NCBI RefSeq assembly: GCF_007874125.1
Contig: NZ_CP040128.1
Coordinates: 3,658,001 to 3,722,000, forward strand
DNA from: Noviherbaspirillum sp. UKPF54
GTDB taxonomy: Bacteria; Pseudomonadota; Gammaproteobacteria; Burkholderiales; Burkholderiaceae_D
Length of the DNA stretch: 64,000 nucleotides
Direction: 5' to 3'
Shown here piece after piece: positions 25,824 to 34,111 of this stretch. The notes under the pieces are model-generated. The model worked only from the letters and a program-made list of their open reading frames with translations. It was not told where the DNA came from and did no database searches. Within the stretch, counting starts at the first letter, position 1; each line of letters begins with the position of its first letter. Made by a program: the position numbers and the translations under genes.

Positions 25824-25839
25824 AATCAATCGATTGATT
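25824..25839. promoter_or_regulatory. Putative TetR operator upstream of the six-gene catabolic operon
   Basis: A perfect 16-bp palindrome, AATCAATCGATTGATT, stands 95 bases before the enoyl-CoA hydratase start within an AT-rich stretch where the promoter should be. It fits the consensus AAkCAAkCGATTGAyT made by the three island sites. Confidence 0.65.
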
Positions 25840-25933
25840 TATTATAAATCCATCGTCCAGCTGCCGCAGGGGCGTTTTGCATCACTGAAGCATCGGAAGC
25901 ACTCAATCGAAACGACATCGGAGGGAGGGCAGG

Positions 25934-26701
25934 ATGAGCGACGACTTGTTGGTGGAAGTACGCGGGCGCGTGCTGTGGCTGACCATTAACCGCCCGGAGC
26001 GGCGCAATGCGATCAATGCCGCCGTGCTGTCCGGCATCCGGCAGGCGCTGGAGGAGGCCGGGCGCGACAGGCAGCTGCGCGCCATCGTGCTTACCGGCGC
26101 CGGCGAACGCGCGTTCTGTTCCGGCGCCGACCTGCAGGAGCCCTCCTTCCGCTTCGACTACGCGCAGCCCTATCAGTGGCTGGCCGACCTGCTGCGCACC
26201 GCGCGCCGCAGCACCACCCCGATCATCGCCCGCGTCAACGGCGCCTGCCTGGCCGGCGGCATGGGATTGCTGGCGATGTGCGACATGGCCGTGGCCAGCC
26301 GCGATGCCGTGTTCGGGCTGCCGGAAGTGAAGGTAGGCGTATTTCCGGCGCAGGTGCTGTCGGTGCTGCAGCACCAGTTGCCGCGCCGCGTGCTGACGGA
26401 AATGTGCATTACCGGCGCGACCATCGATGCCCAGCAGGCGCTGGCCTGCGGGCTGGTGAACCACGTGGCCGACGGCGAACTCGACGCCAAGCTCGACTGG
26501 CTGCTGGATCGCCTGCTGGACAAGTCGCCGTCGGCGATCCGCCGCGCGCTGTACACGATGAAGCAGATCGAGGCGCTGCCGTTCGAGGCATCGGTCGCCT
26601 TTACCGAAAGCCAGATCGGCCTGGCGGCGCTGACCGACGATTTCCGCGAGGGGCTGTCCGCGTTCATCGAAAAGCGCCAGCCGAACTGGACCGGCCAATA
26701 A
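25934..26701 (+). CDS. Enoyl-CoA hydratase/isomerase family protein (AtuE/LiuC-like)
   Basis: The 255-aa crotonase-fold enzyme shows WLTINRPERRNAIN (N-terminal signature), AIVLTGAGERAFCSGADLQE (oxyanion region), RVNGACLAGGMGLLAMCDMAVAS (second oxyanion turn, GGMG) and FGLPEVKVGVFPAQV (active-site segment). In place of the classical hydratase Glu pair it has features seen in methylglutaconyl- and isohexenylglutaconyl-CoA hydratases (LiuC, AtuE). It is the first gene of a six-gene operon also containing an acyl-CoA carboxylase, whose unsaturated product it would hydrate. GGAGGGCAGG precedes the ATG. The putative operator at 25824 is upstream. Assignment to the atu rather than liu pathway rests on the neighbours. 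Confidence 0.88.
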   Translation: MSDDLLVEVRGRVLWLTINRPERRNAINAAVLSGIRQALEEAGRDRQLRAIVLTGAGERAFCSGADLQEPSFRFDYAQPYQWLADLLRTARRSTTPIIARVNGACLAGGMGLLAMCDMAVASRDAVFGLPEVKVGVFPAQVLSVLQHQLPRRVLTEMCITGATIDAQQALACGLVNHVADGELDAKLDWLLDRLLDKSPSAIRRALYTMKQIEALPFEASVAFTESQIGLAALTDDFREGLSAFIEKRQPNWTGQ

Positions 26702-26726
26702 ACCGGCAATCAACAGGGGAGCACGC

Positions 26727-27881
26727 ATGTATCAAGCCTTGCCGCCGTCGCGGCATTTCAATGAAGAGCACCGGACGCTGCGCGAGGCGGTACGCCGCTT
26801 CGTCGACCGGGAGTTGCTGCCGCATGTCGAGGCATGGGAAGAAGCCGGGGAATTTCCGCGCGCATTGTATGGCCGCGCCGCCGAGCTGGGCCTGCTCGGC
26901 CTCGGATTTCCGGAACAATACGGCGGCACGCCGGGCACGCTGTTTCATGCGATGGCGGTAGTCGATGAACTCACGCGTACCGCCTGCGGCGGCCTCTTGG
27001 CATCGCTGTTCAGCCATACCATCGGCGCGCCCCCGATCGTCGCCGGCGGCTCGCCCGCGCTGAAGGAGCGTGTGCTGCCGCAGATCTTGTCCGGCAAGAA
27101 GATCAGCGCGCTGGCCGTGACCGAGCCCGGCGGCGGCTCCGACGTGGCGAACCTCGCGCTGCGTGCCGAGCGCGACGGCGACCACTACATCCTCAACGGC
27201 AGCAAGACCTTCATCACTTCCGGCATGCGCGCCGATTACCTCACCGTCGCGGCGCGCACCGGCGGACCGGGCGCTGCCGGCGTGTCGGCCCTGCTGGTCG
27301 AGGGCGATACGCCGGGCCTGACCCGCACGGCTCTGAAAAAAATGGGCTGGTGGTGTTCCGACACCGCGCAGCTGCACTTCGACAATTGCCGGGTGCCGGC
27401 CTCTAACTTGCTGGGCCAGGAAAACGGCGCCTTTCCGCTGCTGATGTTGAACTTCAACCGCGAACGGCTTTCCCTTGCCTGGCAAGCCTTCGGGTTCGCG
27501 CGCGTCTGCCTGGATGAGGCCTCGGATTGGGCGCGCGAGCGCACTACCTTCGGCAAGCGCCTGGTCGGACACCAGGTGGTGCGGCACAAGCTGGTGGAAA
27601 TGGCCACGAAGATCGAAGCCACGCGCGCCCTGATCGAGGACATGACGCAGCGTATCGAATGCGGCGAGGCGCCTGTCGCACAAATCTGCATGCTGAAGAA
27701 CTTCGCCGCGCAGACGATGCAGTTCTGCGCCGACCAGGCGGTGCAGATCCTCGGTGGCATGGGTTTCATGCGCGGCACGAAATCCGAGCGCATCTACCGC
27801 GAGGTGAAGGTGAACATGATCGGCGGCGGCGCCGAGGATGTGCTCAACGAGCTGGCCGCGCGCCAGCTCGGCTGGGCTTGA
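26727..27881 (+). CDS. Acyl-CoA dehydrogenase
   Basis: The 384-aa FAD enzyme has the complete family architecture: an N-terminal helical domain (HRTLREAVRRFVDRELLPHVE), the flavin-contacting strand region (SALAVTEPGGGSDVANLALRAERDG, YILNGSKTFITSGMRADYLTVAART) and a C-terminal helical domain (AVQILGGMGFMRGTKSERIYREVKVNMIGGGAEDVL). The place where many members have the catalytic Glu in EGT reads GGG, as in isovaleryl- and citronellyl-CoA dehydrogenases whose base lies on another helix. It would introduce an alpha-beta double bond and pass electrons to ETF. It sits 25 bases after the hydratase gene. A second acyl-CoA dehydrogenase lies later in the same operon, implying two oxidation steps on different chain lengths or branch states. 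Confidence 0.92.
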   Translation: MYQALPPSRHFNEEHRTLREAVRRFVDRELLPHVEAWEEAGEFPRALYGRAAELGLLGLGFPEQYGGTPGTLFHAMAVVDELTRTACGGLLASLFSHTIGAPPIVAGGSPALKERVLPQILSGKKISALAVTEPGGGSDVANLALRAERDGDHYILNGSKTFITSGMRADYLTVAARTGGPGAAGVSALLVEGDTPGLTRTALKKMGWWCSDTAQLHFDNCRVPASNLLGQENGAFPLLMLNFNRERLSLAWQAFGFARVCLDEASDWARERTTFGKRLVGHQVVRHKLVEMATKIEATRALIEDMTQRIECGEAPVAQICMLKNFAAQTMQFCADQAVQILGGMGFMRGTKSERIYREVKVNMIGGGAEDVLNELAARQLGWA

Positions 27882-27904
27882 CGACCTGCAGAAGGAGATG
27901 ACAG

Positions 27905-28777
27905 ATGTATTCCTCGATTTTCCGCCCTGGCCTGTTTGACGGCAAGGTCGCAATCGTCACCGGCGGCGGCAGCGGCATCGGCCGCTGCACCGCGCACGAG
28001 CTGGCTTCCCTCGGCGCCACGGTCGCGCTGGTCGGGCGCACGCCGGAAAAGCTCGCCGCAGTCGCGGCCGAGATCGCCGAAAGCGGTGGCGCCGCGCATG
28101 CCTATCCCTGCAATATCCGCGACGAAGAGGCGGTGCAGGCGCTGATTGCCCGGATCGTATCCGAACACGGCAGGATCGATGCGCTGGTCAACAACGCCGG
28201 CGGCCAGTTCCCCGCGCTGCTGAAGGATATTTCGCGCAAGGGCTGGGAAGCGGTGGTGCAGACCAACCTGACCGGCGGCTTCCTGATGGCGCGCGAATGC
28301 CTGAACCAGGCGATGCAGAAAAGCGGCGGCGCGATCGTCAACATCGTCGCCGACATGTGGGGCGGCATGCCCGGCATGGGCCACTCGGGGGCGGCGCGCG
28401 CCGGCATGGTCAATTTCACCGAAACCGCCGCTTTCGAATGGGCGCGCTACGGCGTGCGGGTCAATGCGGTCGCGCCCGGCTATGTCGCCTCGTCCGGGCT
28501 GGATGCCTATCCGCCGGAAATGCGCGAGATCATCCTCCAGGCCGGCAAGCAGGTACCGCTGCAACGCATGGCAACGGAATCGGAAATCTCGTCAGCCATC
28601 GTCTTCCTGCTGTCCGAGGCGGCCTCCTTCGTCACCGGCACCGTGCTGCGCGTGGACGGCGGCCGCCCCCAAGTGCGGGTCGGCTTTCCGCTGGAGTCCG
28701 AGCGGTCGACGCCCGCCTTCGGCGGCTTTCACCTGGCGCGCCAGCCCAGGGTGTTTGATGAGCGGGAGCCGCAATAA
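27905..28777 (+). CDS. atuB: SDR-family oxidoreductase (AtuB/2,4-dienoyl-CoA-reductase-like)
   Basis: The 290-aa Rossmann protein has the cofactor motif VTGGGSGIGRC (about residues 19-29) and VNNAGGQFP (about 96). The usual YxxxK catalytic site is replaced by MPGMGHSGAARAGM, with His where Tyr is expected, a variant shared by 2,4-dienoyl- and trans-2-enoyl-CoA reductase branches. The opening MYSSIFRPGLFDGKV and the ADMWGGMPGMGHSG segment recall AtuB of the acyclic terpene pathway, as far as memory allows. AAGGAGATGACAG gives strong initiation. The stop codon overlaps the start of the carboxyltransferase gene (TAATG), so expression is coupled. It could oxidise a terpenoid alcohol or reduce an unsaturated acyl-CoA. 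Confidence 0.8.
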   Translation: MYSSIFRPGLFDGKVAIVTGGGSGIGRCTAHELASLGATVALVGRTPEKLAAVAAEIAESGGAAHAYPCNIRDEEAVQALIARIVSEHGRIDALVNNAGGQFPALLKDISRKGWEAVVQTNLTGGFLMARECLNQAMQKSGGAIVNIVADMWGGMPGMGHSGAARAGMVNFTETAAFEWARYGVRVNAVAPGYVASSGLDAYPPEMREIILQAGKQVPLQRMATESEISSAIVFLLSEAASFVTGTVLRVDGGRPQVRVGFPLESERSTPAFGGFHLARQPRVFDEREPQ

Positions 28778-30396
28778 TGCCCGCCATCGCCTCCCGTATC
28801 GTCCCGCACAGCGAGACTTTCCAAAAGAACCGCGCCGCCCTGCTGGAACAGGTGGAACAGTTGCGCACGCTGGAACGCCGCACGCGCGACAAGTCGGCGG
28901 CGTCGCGCGAACGCTTCGAAAAGAAGGGCAAGCTGCTGCCGCGCGACCGCCTCGGCCGCCTGCTCGATCCCGGCGCGCCATTCCTGGAGCTGTCGACGCT
29001 GGCCGGCTTCTGCCTCGACAAGAGCGATCCCGCCAAATCGATCCCCGGTGGCGGCGTGGTGATCGGCATCGGGTATGTGAGCGGCGTGCGCGCCATGATC
29101 GCGGTGGACGATGCCGGCATCGAGGCCGGCGCGGTGCAGCCGATGGGCGTGGAAAAATTCCAGCGCGCGCAGCAGATCGCGCTGAGCCAGAAGCTGCCCT
29201 TCATCCACCTGGTCGAAAGCGCCGGCGCCAACCTGCTCAACTACAAGGTTGAAACCTTCGTGCTGGGCGGCAGCGGCTTTTACTGGCTGGCGCGCCTGTC
29301 GGCGGCCGGCCTTCCGGTGCTGACCGTGGTGCACGGCCCGAGCACCGCCGGCGGCGCCTACATGCCGGGCCTGTCCGATTACGTGGTCATGGTGCGCGAG
29401 CAGGGAAAGGCCTTCCTGGCCGGCCCGCCCCTGCTGATGGCGGCGACCGGCGAAGTGGCGACCGAGGAAGAGCTCGGTGGTGCCGACATGCACGCGACCA
29501 CCTCGGGCCTGGCCGAATACCTGGCGGAAGACGATGCCGATGCCCTGCGCATCGCGCGCGAGCTGATGGCGGCGCTCGACTGGAACCGCGATCTGGCGCC
29601 ACGCATGCCGGACTACCAACCGCCGCGCTACGACGCCGAGGAATTGCTCGGCATTGCCTCGACCGACCACAAGAAGCCGCTCGACATGCGCGAAGTGATC
29701 GCGCGCATCGTCGACGATTCCGACTTCCTCGAATTCAAGCCGGATTACGGGCCGGCGACGCTGACCGGCCATGCGGCCATCTGCGGCATGCGCGTCGGGA
29801 TCATCAGCAACAACGGGCCGCTCGACCCGGCCGGCGCCAACAAGGTCACCCACTTCATCCAGGCTTGCTGCCAGTCCGGCACGCCGCTGCTCTACCTGCA
29901 GAACACCACCGGCTTCATCGTCGGCAAGGCGTCCGAACAGGCCGGCATGATCAAGCATGGCTCGAAGATGATCCAGGCCATGTCCAACGCCAGCGTGCCG
30001 CGCATTACCGTGCACTGCGGCGCCTCCTTCGGCGCCGGCAACTTCGGCATGTGCGGGCGCGGCTTCTTCCCCGACTTTTGCTTCACCTGGCCGAACGCGA
30101 GGACCGCCGTCATGGGTCCTGAACAGGCGGCCAACACGATGGCGATCGTGATGGAAGGCAGCATGCGCCGCAAGGGCCTGGAAGTGGACAAGAACTCGAT
30201 CGACGCCATGCGCATGATGGTAATCGACACCTTCGAGAAGCAGACCAGCGCGGCACACATCTCGGCACGCCTGCTCGACGACGGCGTGATCGACCCGCGC
30301 GACACGAGAAAGATACTGGCGGTGGCGCTGTCGGTATGCGAAGAAAGCCGCAAGCGTGCGCTGCGCCCGGTGCAGTTCGGCGTGGCGCGACCATAA
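28777..30396 (+). CDS. atuC: Acyl-CoA carboxylase, carboxyltransferase (beta) subunit, geranyl-CoA-carboxylase-like
   Basis: The 539-aa subunit has both crotonase-fold halves. The N-terminal half has FIHLVESAGANLL, HGPSTAGGAYMPGLSDYVVMV and FLAGPPLLMAATGEV; the C-terminal half has DHKKPLDMREVIARIVDDS, YLQNTTGFIVG, HCGASFGAGNFGMCGRGF and CFTWPNARTAVMG. It transfers carboxyl from biotin to the gamma carbon of a branched unsaturated acyl-CoA. Aligning by eye with methylcrotonyl-CoA carboxylase, a Phe in the acyl pocket (HFGR context) is Gly here (VLGGSGFYW, near residue 164). That exchange has been described as favouring the longer geranyl-CoA. The sequence also looks closer to AtuC than LiuB in CFTWPNARTAVMG. 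It works with the biotin subunit three kilobases downstream. Confidence 0.87.
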   Translation: MPAIASRIVPHSETFQKNRAALLEQVEQLRTLERRTRDKSAASRERFEKKGKLLPRDRLGRLLDPGAPFLELSTLAGFCLDKSDPAKSIPGGGVVIGIGYVSGVRAMIAVDDAGIEAGAVQPMGVEKFQRAQQIALSQKLPFIHLVESAGANLLNYKVETFVLGGSGFYWLARLSAAGLPVLTVVHGPSTAGGAYMPGLSDYVVMVREQGKAFLAGPPLLMAATGEVATEEELGGADMHATTSGLAEYLAEDDADALRIARELMAALDWNRDLAPRMPDYQPPRYDAEELLGIASTDHKKPLDMREVIARIVDDSDFLEFKPDYGPATLTGHAAICGMRVGIISNNGPLDPAGANKVTHFIQACCQSGTPLLYLQNTTGFIVGKASEQAGMIKHGSKMIQAMSNASVPRITVHCGASFGAGNFGMCGRGFFPDFCFTWPNARTAVMGPEQAANTMAIVMEGSMRRKGLEVDKNSIDAMRMMVIDTFEKQTSAAHISARLLDDGVIDPRDTRKILAVALSVCEESRKRALRPVQFGVARP

Positions 30397-30415
30397 CAAG
30401 ACCCAGGAGACAATC

Positions 30416-31582
30416 ATGCAATTCACCCACGAACACAATGAACTGAAGCGCAACCTGAAACGCTTCATCGACAACGAAATCAACCCGTTCGTCGATGAGT
30501 GGGAAGAAGCCGAAATCTTCCCTGCCAAGGAGCTGTTCCGGAAGATGGGTCAACAGGGCTTCCTCGGCGTATCGAAACCGGTCGAATTCGGCGGCCTCGG
30601 GCTCGATTACTCATATTCCGTCGCCATGGCCGAAACGCTCGGCCACATCAAGTGCGGCGGCGTGCCGATGGCCATCGGCGTGCAGACCGACATGGCCACG
30701 CCGGCGCTGGCGCGCTTCGGCTCGGACGCTTTGCGGGCGGAATTCCTGGCGCCGGCCATCGCCGGCGAGATGGTGGCCTGCGTCGGCGTGTCCGAGCCGG
30801 GCGCCGGCTCGGACGTGGCCTCAATCCGCACCACCGCGCGCAAGGATGGCGACGACTACGTCATCAACGGCAGCAAGATGTGGATCACCAACAGCCTGCA
30901 GGCCGACTGGATCTGCCTGCTGGCCAATACCTCCGAGGGCGGACGCTATTCCAACAAGTCGCTCATCGTCGTGCCGCTCAAGACGCGCGGGATTTCGGTG
31001 GCAAAGAAGATCAAGAAGATCGGCATGAATTCGTCCGACACCGGCCTCCTGTATTTCGACGAGGTGCGCGTGCCGCAGCGCTATCGCATCGGCGAGGAGG
31101 GGCAGGGCTTCATCTACCAGATGCTGCAGTTCCAGGAAGAGCGCATGTGGGGCGCGGCCAACGCGACGCAGGCAATGTTCAACTGCATCGACATGACGAT
31201 CGAGTATGCGCGCGAGCGCAAGGTGTTCGACATGGCGCTGATCGACAACCAGTGGGTGCATTTCAAGCTGGCCGAACTGAAGACCGAGGTCGAATCCTTG
31301 CGTGCGCTGGTGCACCGCGCCTGCGAGCTGTACATCGGCGGGCAGGATGTGACCGAGCTGGCATCGATGGCGAAGCTGAAGGCAGGGCGCCTGGCGCGCA
31401 CCGTGCCCGATACCTGCCTGCAGTTCTGGGGCGGCATGGGCTATACCTGGGAAAACCCGGTCTCGCGCTTTTACCGCGACGGACGCCTGACCTCGATCGG
31501 CGGCGGCGCGGACGAAATCATGCTCGGCATTATCTCCAAATACATGGGCATCTTGCCGGGCAAGAAGAAGACGGCGCAGTAA
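30416..31582 (+). CDS. atuD: Acyl-CoA dehydrogenase, citronellyl-CoA-dehydrogenase-like
   Basis: This 388-aa FAD dehydrogenase begins MQFTHEHNELKRNLKRF and carries GVSEPGAGSDVASIRTTARK (flavin region), YVINGSKMWITNSLQADWIC, LQFWGGMGYTWENPVSRFYRD and SIGGGADEIMLGIISKYMG. CGGVPMAIGVQTDMATPALARFGSD and the GGGADEIML ending closely recall AtuD, which oxidises citronellyl-CoA to geranyl-CoA in acyclic terpene degradation. GGAGACAATC precedes the chosen ATG at 30416; an upstream in-frame start at 30356 lies inside the previous gene and is rejected. It lies between the two carboxylase subunits, so its product is probably the carboxylase substrate. It is only a distant paralogue of the first dehydrogenase in the operon. 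Confidence 0.88.
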   Translation: MQFTHEHNELKRNLKRFIDNEINPFVDEWEEAEIFPAKELFRKMGQQGFLGVSKPVEFGGLGLDYSYSVAMAETLGHIKCGGVPMAIGVQTDMATPALARFGSDALRAEFLAPAIAGEMVACVGVSEPGAGSDVASIRTTARKDGDDYVINGSKMWITNSLQADWICLLANTSEGGRYSNKSLIVVPLKTRGISVAKKIKKIGMNSSDTGLLYFDEVRVPQRYRIGEEGQGFIYQMLQFQEERMWGAANATQAMFNCIDMTIEYARERKVFDMALIDNQWVHFKLAELKTEVESLRALVHRACELYIGGQDVTELASMAKLKAGRLARTVPDTCLQFWGGMGYTWENPVSRFYRDGRLTSIGGGADEIMLGIISKYMGILPGKKKTAQ

Positions 31583-31627
31583 GCGCCGTTCCCCTTGCCG
31601 TACGCCGCAACCAACCGCGCACCTGAT

Positions 31628-33628
31628 ATGACCGACACCCGCATCCACTCGATCCTGATCGCCAACCGCGGCGAAATCGCGCTGCGCATCATGCGCACCG
31701 CGCGCCGCCTCGGTTTTCGCACGATTGCCGTGTATTCCGAGGCTGACCGGGGTGCGCCGCACGCGCGCGCGGCCGACCTCGCGCTGCCTATCGGCGCGGC
31801 GCAGCCGGCGGCGTCCTACCTGAACATCGATGCGCTGGTCGAGGCGGCCAGGCGCGCGGGCGCCGATGCGATTCATCCCGGCTACGGCTTCCTGGCCGAG
31901 AACGCGGCCTTCGCGCGCGCCTGTTCAGATGCAGGCCTGGTCTTCATCGGTCCTTCGGCCGACGCCATCGACGCGATGGGCAACAAGGCCGGGGCCAAGC
32001 GCCTGATGATGGATGCCGGCGTGCCTTGCGTGCCGGGCTATCAGGGTGCGGACCAGTCGGAGGCGCGCATGCAGGAAGAAGCGGCGCTCATCGGCTATCC
32101 GGTCATGATCAAGGCGGCCGCCGGCGGCGGCGGCCGCGGCATGCGGCGCGTCGGCCATGCCGGCGAGTTCCTCGCCGCGCTGCGCTCGGCCCGCTCGGAA
32201 GCCGCCAATGCCTTCGGCAGCGACGAACTGATCCTGGAAAAGGCGATCGTCGAGCCTCGCCACATCGAAATCCAGGTGTTCGCCGATATGCACAGCAACG
32301 TGGTCCATCTGGGCGAGCGCGACTGCTCGGTGCAGCGCCGCCACCAGAAGGTGATCGAGGAGTCGCCTTCGCCCGCCGTGGACGCTCAGCTGCGCGCGCG
32401 CATGGGCGGGGTCGCCGTGGCGGCAGCCAGAGCCATCGGCTACGTCGGCGCAGGCACGCTGGAATTCCTGCTCGACCGCGCAAGCAATTTCTATTTCATG
32501 GAAATGAATACGCGGCTGCAGGTCGAGCATGCGGTGACGGAAGCTGTCGCCGGCGTCGACCTGGTCGAGTGGCAGCTGCTGGTCGCGCAGGGAAAGGCGC
32601 TGCCGCTGGCGCAGGAAGACATCGACGCGCGGCTGGCGGCGGGTGGCCATGCCATCGAGGTGCGGCTGTGCGCGGAAGACCCCGGCGACAATTTTCTGCC
32701 GCAAAGCGGTACCGTCGCCTGCTGGCGCGCGCCCTCGACGCTGCGCTGCGACCATGCGCTGGAAAGCGGCCTGGCGATATCGCCGTATTACGATTCGATG
32801 GTAGCTAAGCTGGTCGCGCACGGGCGTGATCGCGACGAGGCGCTGCGCCGGCTGGCGCACGGGCTGGACGAATGCGCGCTGCTCGGCGTGAAGAGCAACC
32901 GGCATTTCCTGGCGCGCTGCATCTCGCATCCGGAATTTGCCGCCGGGCGCGCCACCACCGCCTTCATCGAGTTGCATTTTCCGGCGCAGCAGCGCGCTCC
33001 AGCGCCGGCGGATGCGGCGGCAAGACGCATTGCAGCGGCGCTGCTGGCGCTGCACCGTGCCAAAACCGGAACGGTGCGCTATCCGGCCGAGCTGCACGGC
33101 TGGTCGAGCAGCTGCCGTTATCCGCAGCCATGCCGCCTGCTGCTCGACGGCGAAGCGCTGGAACTGCATGTAACGACGCTGGAAAAACAGCGCTGGCTAA
33201 TCGCCCAGGGCGATCATGACAGCGAGGTCGCCGCATCCGAGGCAACCAGCAACGAAGCGACGTTTCACCTGGACGGCCGAGCCTGTCGCATATGCCACGC
33301 GAGCTCGGGAGCAGACCTGTTTTTCGAGCTCGACGGCGTGGAGCATCGTGTCACCGACATCACCTATGCGCCCGCTCAGCGCGAGGCGAACGGCACCGCC
33401 AGCGGCCGCATCGGTGCTCCGATGAACGGGCAGGTAGTGTCGGTGCAGGTGCAGGATGGCGAAGAGGTGCAAGCCGGCCAGACGCTGCTCGTGATCGAGG
33501 CGATGAAAATGGAACACAGCGTTGTAGCGCCGCTCGCCGGCAAGCTGGCGGGGGTCTATGTGAAGGTCGGCGACCAGGTTGCGCCGGGCCGGGTTCTGGT
33601 TGAGCTCGCGGCGAATGCGCGAGGGTGA
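31628..33628 (+). CDS. atuF: Acyl-CoA carboxylase, biotin carboxylase/biotin carrier (alpha) subunit
   Basis: The 666-aa protein has an ATP-grasp biotin carboxylase (residues 5-450: LIANRGEIALRIMRTARRLG, HPGYGFLAENAAFA, GGGGRGMRRV, ERDCSVQRRHQKVIEESPSP, FYFMEMNTRLQVEHAVTE). A variable linker follows, which in relatives binds the beta subunit. The C-terminal biotinyl domain carries VIEAMKMEHSVVAPL, with the Lys that is biotinylated. It charges biotin with bicarbonate and ATP and serves the carboxyltransferase encoded upstream. Length suits MccA/LiuD and AtuF subunits. The start MTDTRIHSILIANRG at 31628 fits homology, though its ribosome-binding site is weak. It is the last gene of the plus-strand operon. 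Geranyl versus methylcrotonyl specificity is decided by the beta subunit. Confidence 0.92.
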   Translation: MTDTRIHSILIANRGEIALRIMRTARRLGFRTIAVYSEADRGAPHARAADLALPIGAAQPAASYLNIDALVEAARRAGADAIHPGYGFLAENAAFARACSDAGLVFIGPSADAIDAMGNKAGAKRLMMDAGVPCVPGYQGADQSEARMQEEAALIGYPVMIKAAAGGGGRGMRRVGHAGEFLAALRSARSEAANAFGSDELILEKAIVEPRHIEIQVFADMHSNVVHLGERDCSVQRRHQKVIEESPSPAVDAQLRARMGGVAVAAARAIGYVGAGTLEFLLDRASNFYFMEMNTRLQVEHAVTEAVAGVDLVEWQLLVAQGKALPLAQEDIDARLAAGGHAIEVRLCAEDPGDNFLPQSGTVACWRAPSTLRCDHALESGLAISPYYDSMVAKLVAHGRDRDEALRRLAHGLDECALLGVKSNRHFLARCISHPEFAAGRATTAFIELHFPAQQRAPAPADAAARRIAAALLALHRAKTGTVRYPAELHGWSSSCRYPQPCRLLLDGEALELHVTTLEKQRWLIAQGDHDSEVAASEATSNEATFHLDGRACRICHASSGADLFFELDGVEHRVTDITYAPAQREANGTASGRIGAPMNGQVVSVQVQDGEEVQAGQTLLVIEAMKMEHSVVAPLAGKLAGVYVKVGDQVAPGRVLVELAANARG

Positions 33629-33704
33629 AAACCTGCCGGGCGGGTGAGCGGGCAAGCCAGCCATGCCCGCGCCGCCAAGGGGACGGCGGCGAACGGAACC
33701 GGCC

Positions 33705-34022
33705 CTATGCCAGCTTGCTGGTGTCGAACATCCCCTGCATGCGTTGCGCCAGCATCATGTCGCCTTCCACCTTCAGCTTGCCGCTCATGAATGCGGAAAT
33801 GCCGTTGAGTTCTCCCTTGAGCATGGCCATCAGGTTGTCGTCGGTCATCGTCAGCGCCAGGTCGGGTGACGGCGCCTCGCCTTCGTGCGCGCTGCACTTG
33901 CCGTCCTCGATGACCAGATACATCGGGTTCGAGATCTTGTACTGGATGGTGGTTTGCATGCCGGCCGCGGCGCTCGGGTTGAGCGCCTGCGGCATCTTCT
34001 TGATCAAGTCATTGACTGTCAT
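33705..34022 (-). CDS. SCP2 sterol-carrier-domain protein
   Basis: The 105-aa protein is essentially a single SCP2 domain (TIQYKISNPMYLVIEDGKCS, DLALTMTDDNLMAMLKGELNGISAFMSGKLKVEGDMMLAQRM). SCP2 proteins form a hydrophobic tunnel that binds fatty acyl-CoAs, sterols or isoprenoids. The start at 34022 has GGAG 5 bases ahead. The gene follows the acyl-CoA ligase gene on the same strand with 89 bases between, so the two are probably one unit. A lipid carrier next to a ligase fits handling of a poorly soluble isoprenoid or long-chain substrate. It is cytoplasmic, with no signal peptide. Convergent with the carboxylase operon. Confidence 0.9.
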   Translation of the reverse strand: MTVNDLIKKMPQALNPSAAAGMQTTIQYKISNPMYLVIEDGKCSAHEGEAPSPDLALTMTDDNLMAMLKGELNGISAFMSGKLKVEGDMMLAQRMQGMFDTSKLA

Positions 34023-34111
34023 GGTGTCTCCGTTGTCGAGGTTGTCGGCCTTGTCGAAATGCCATTCGCATGCGTGCAAGGCCGCTCACGCAAAGGCAGG
34101 AAAATCGTCAA

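Noticed and set aside
25934..33628. Straight leucine (liu) degradation operon
   Set aside because: No HMG-CoA lyase gene, and carboxyltransferase and dehydrogenase motifs look closer to the atu type; not fully excluded.
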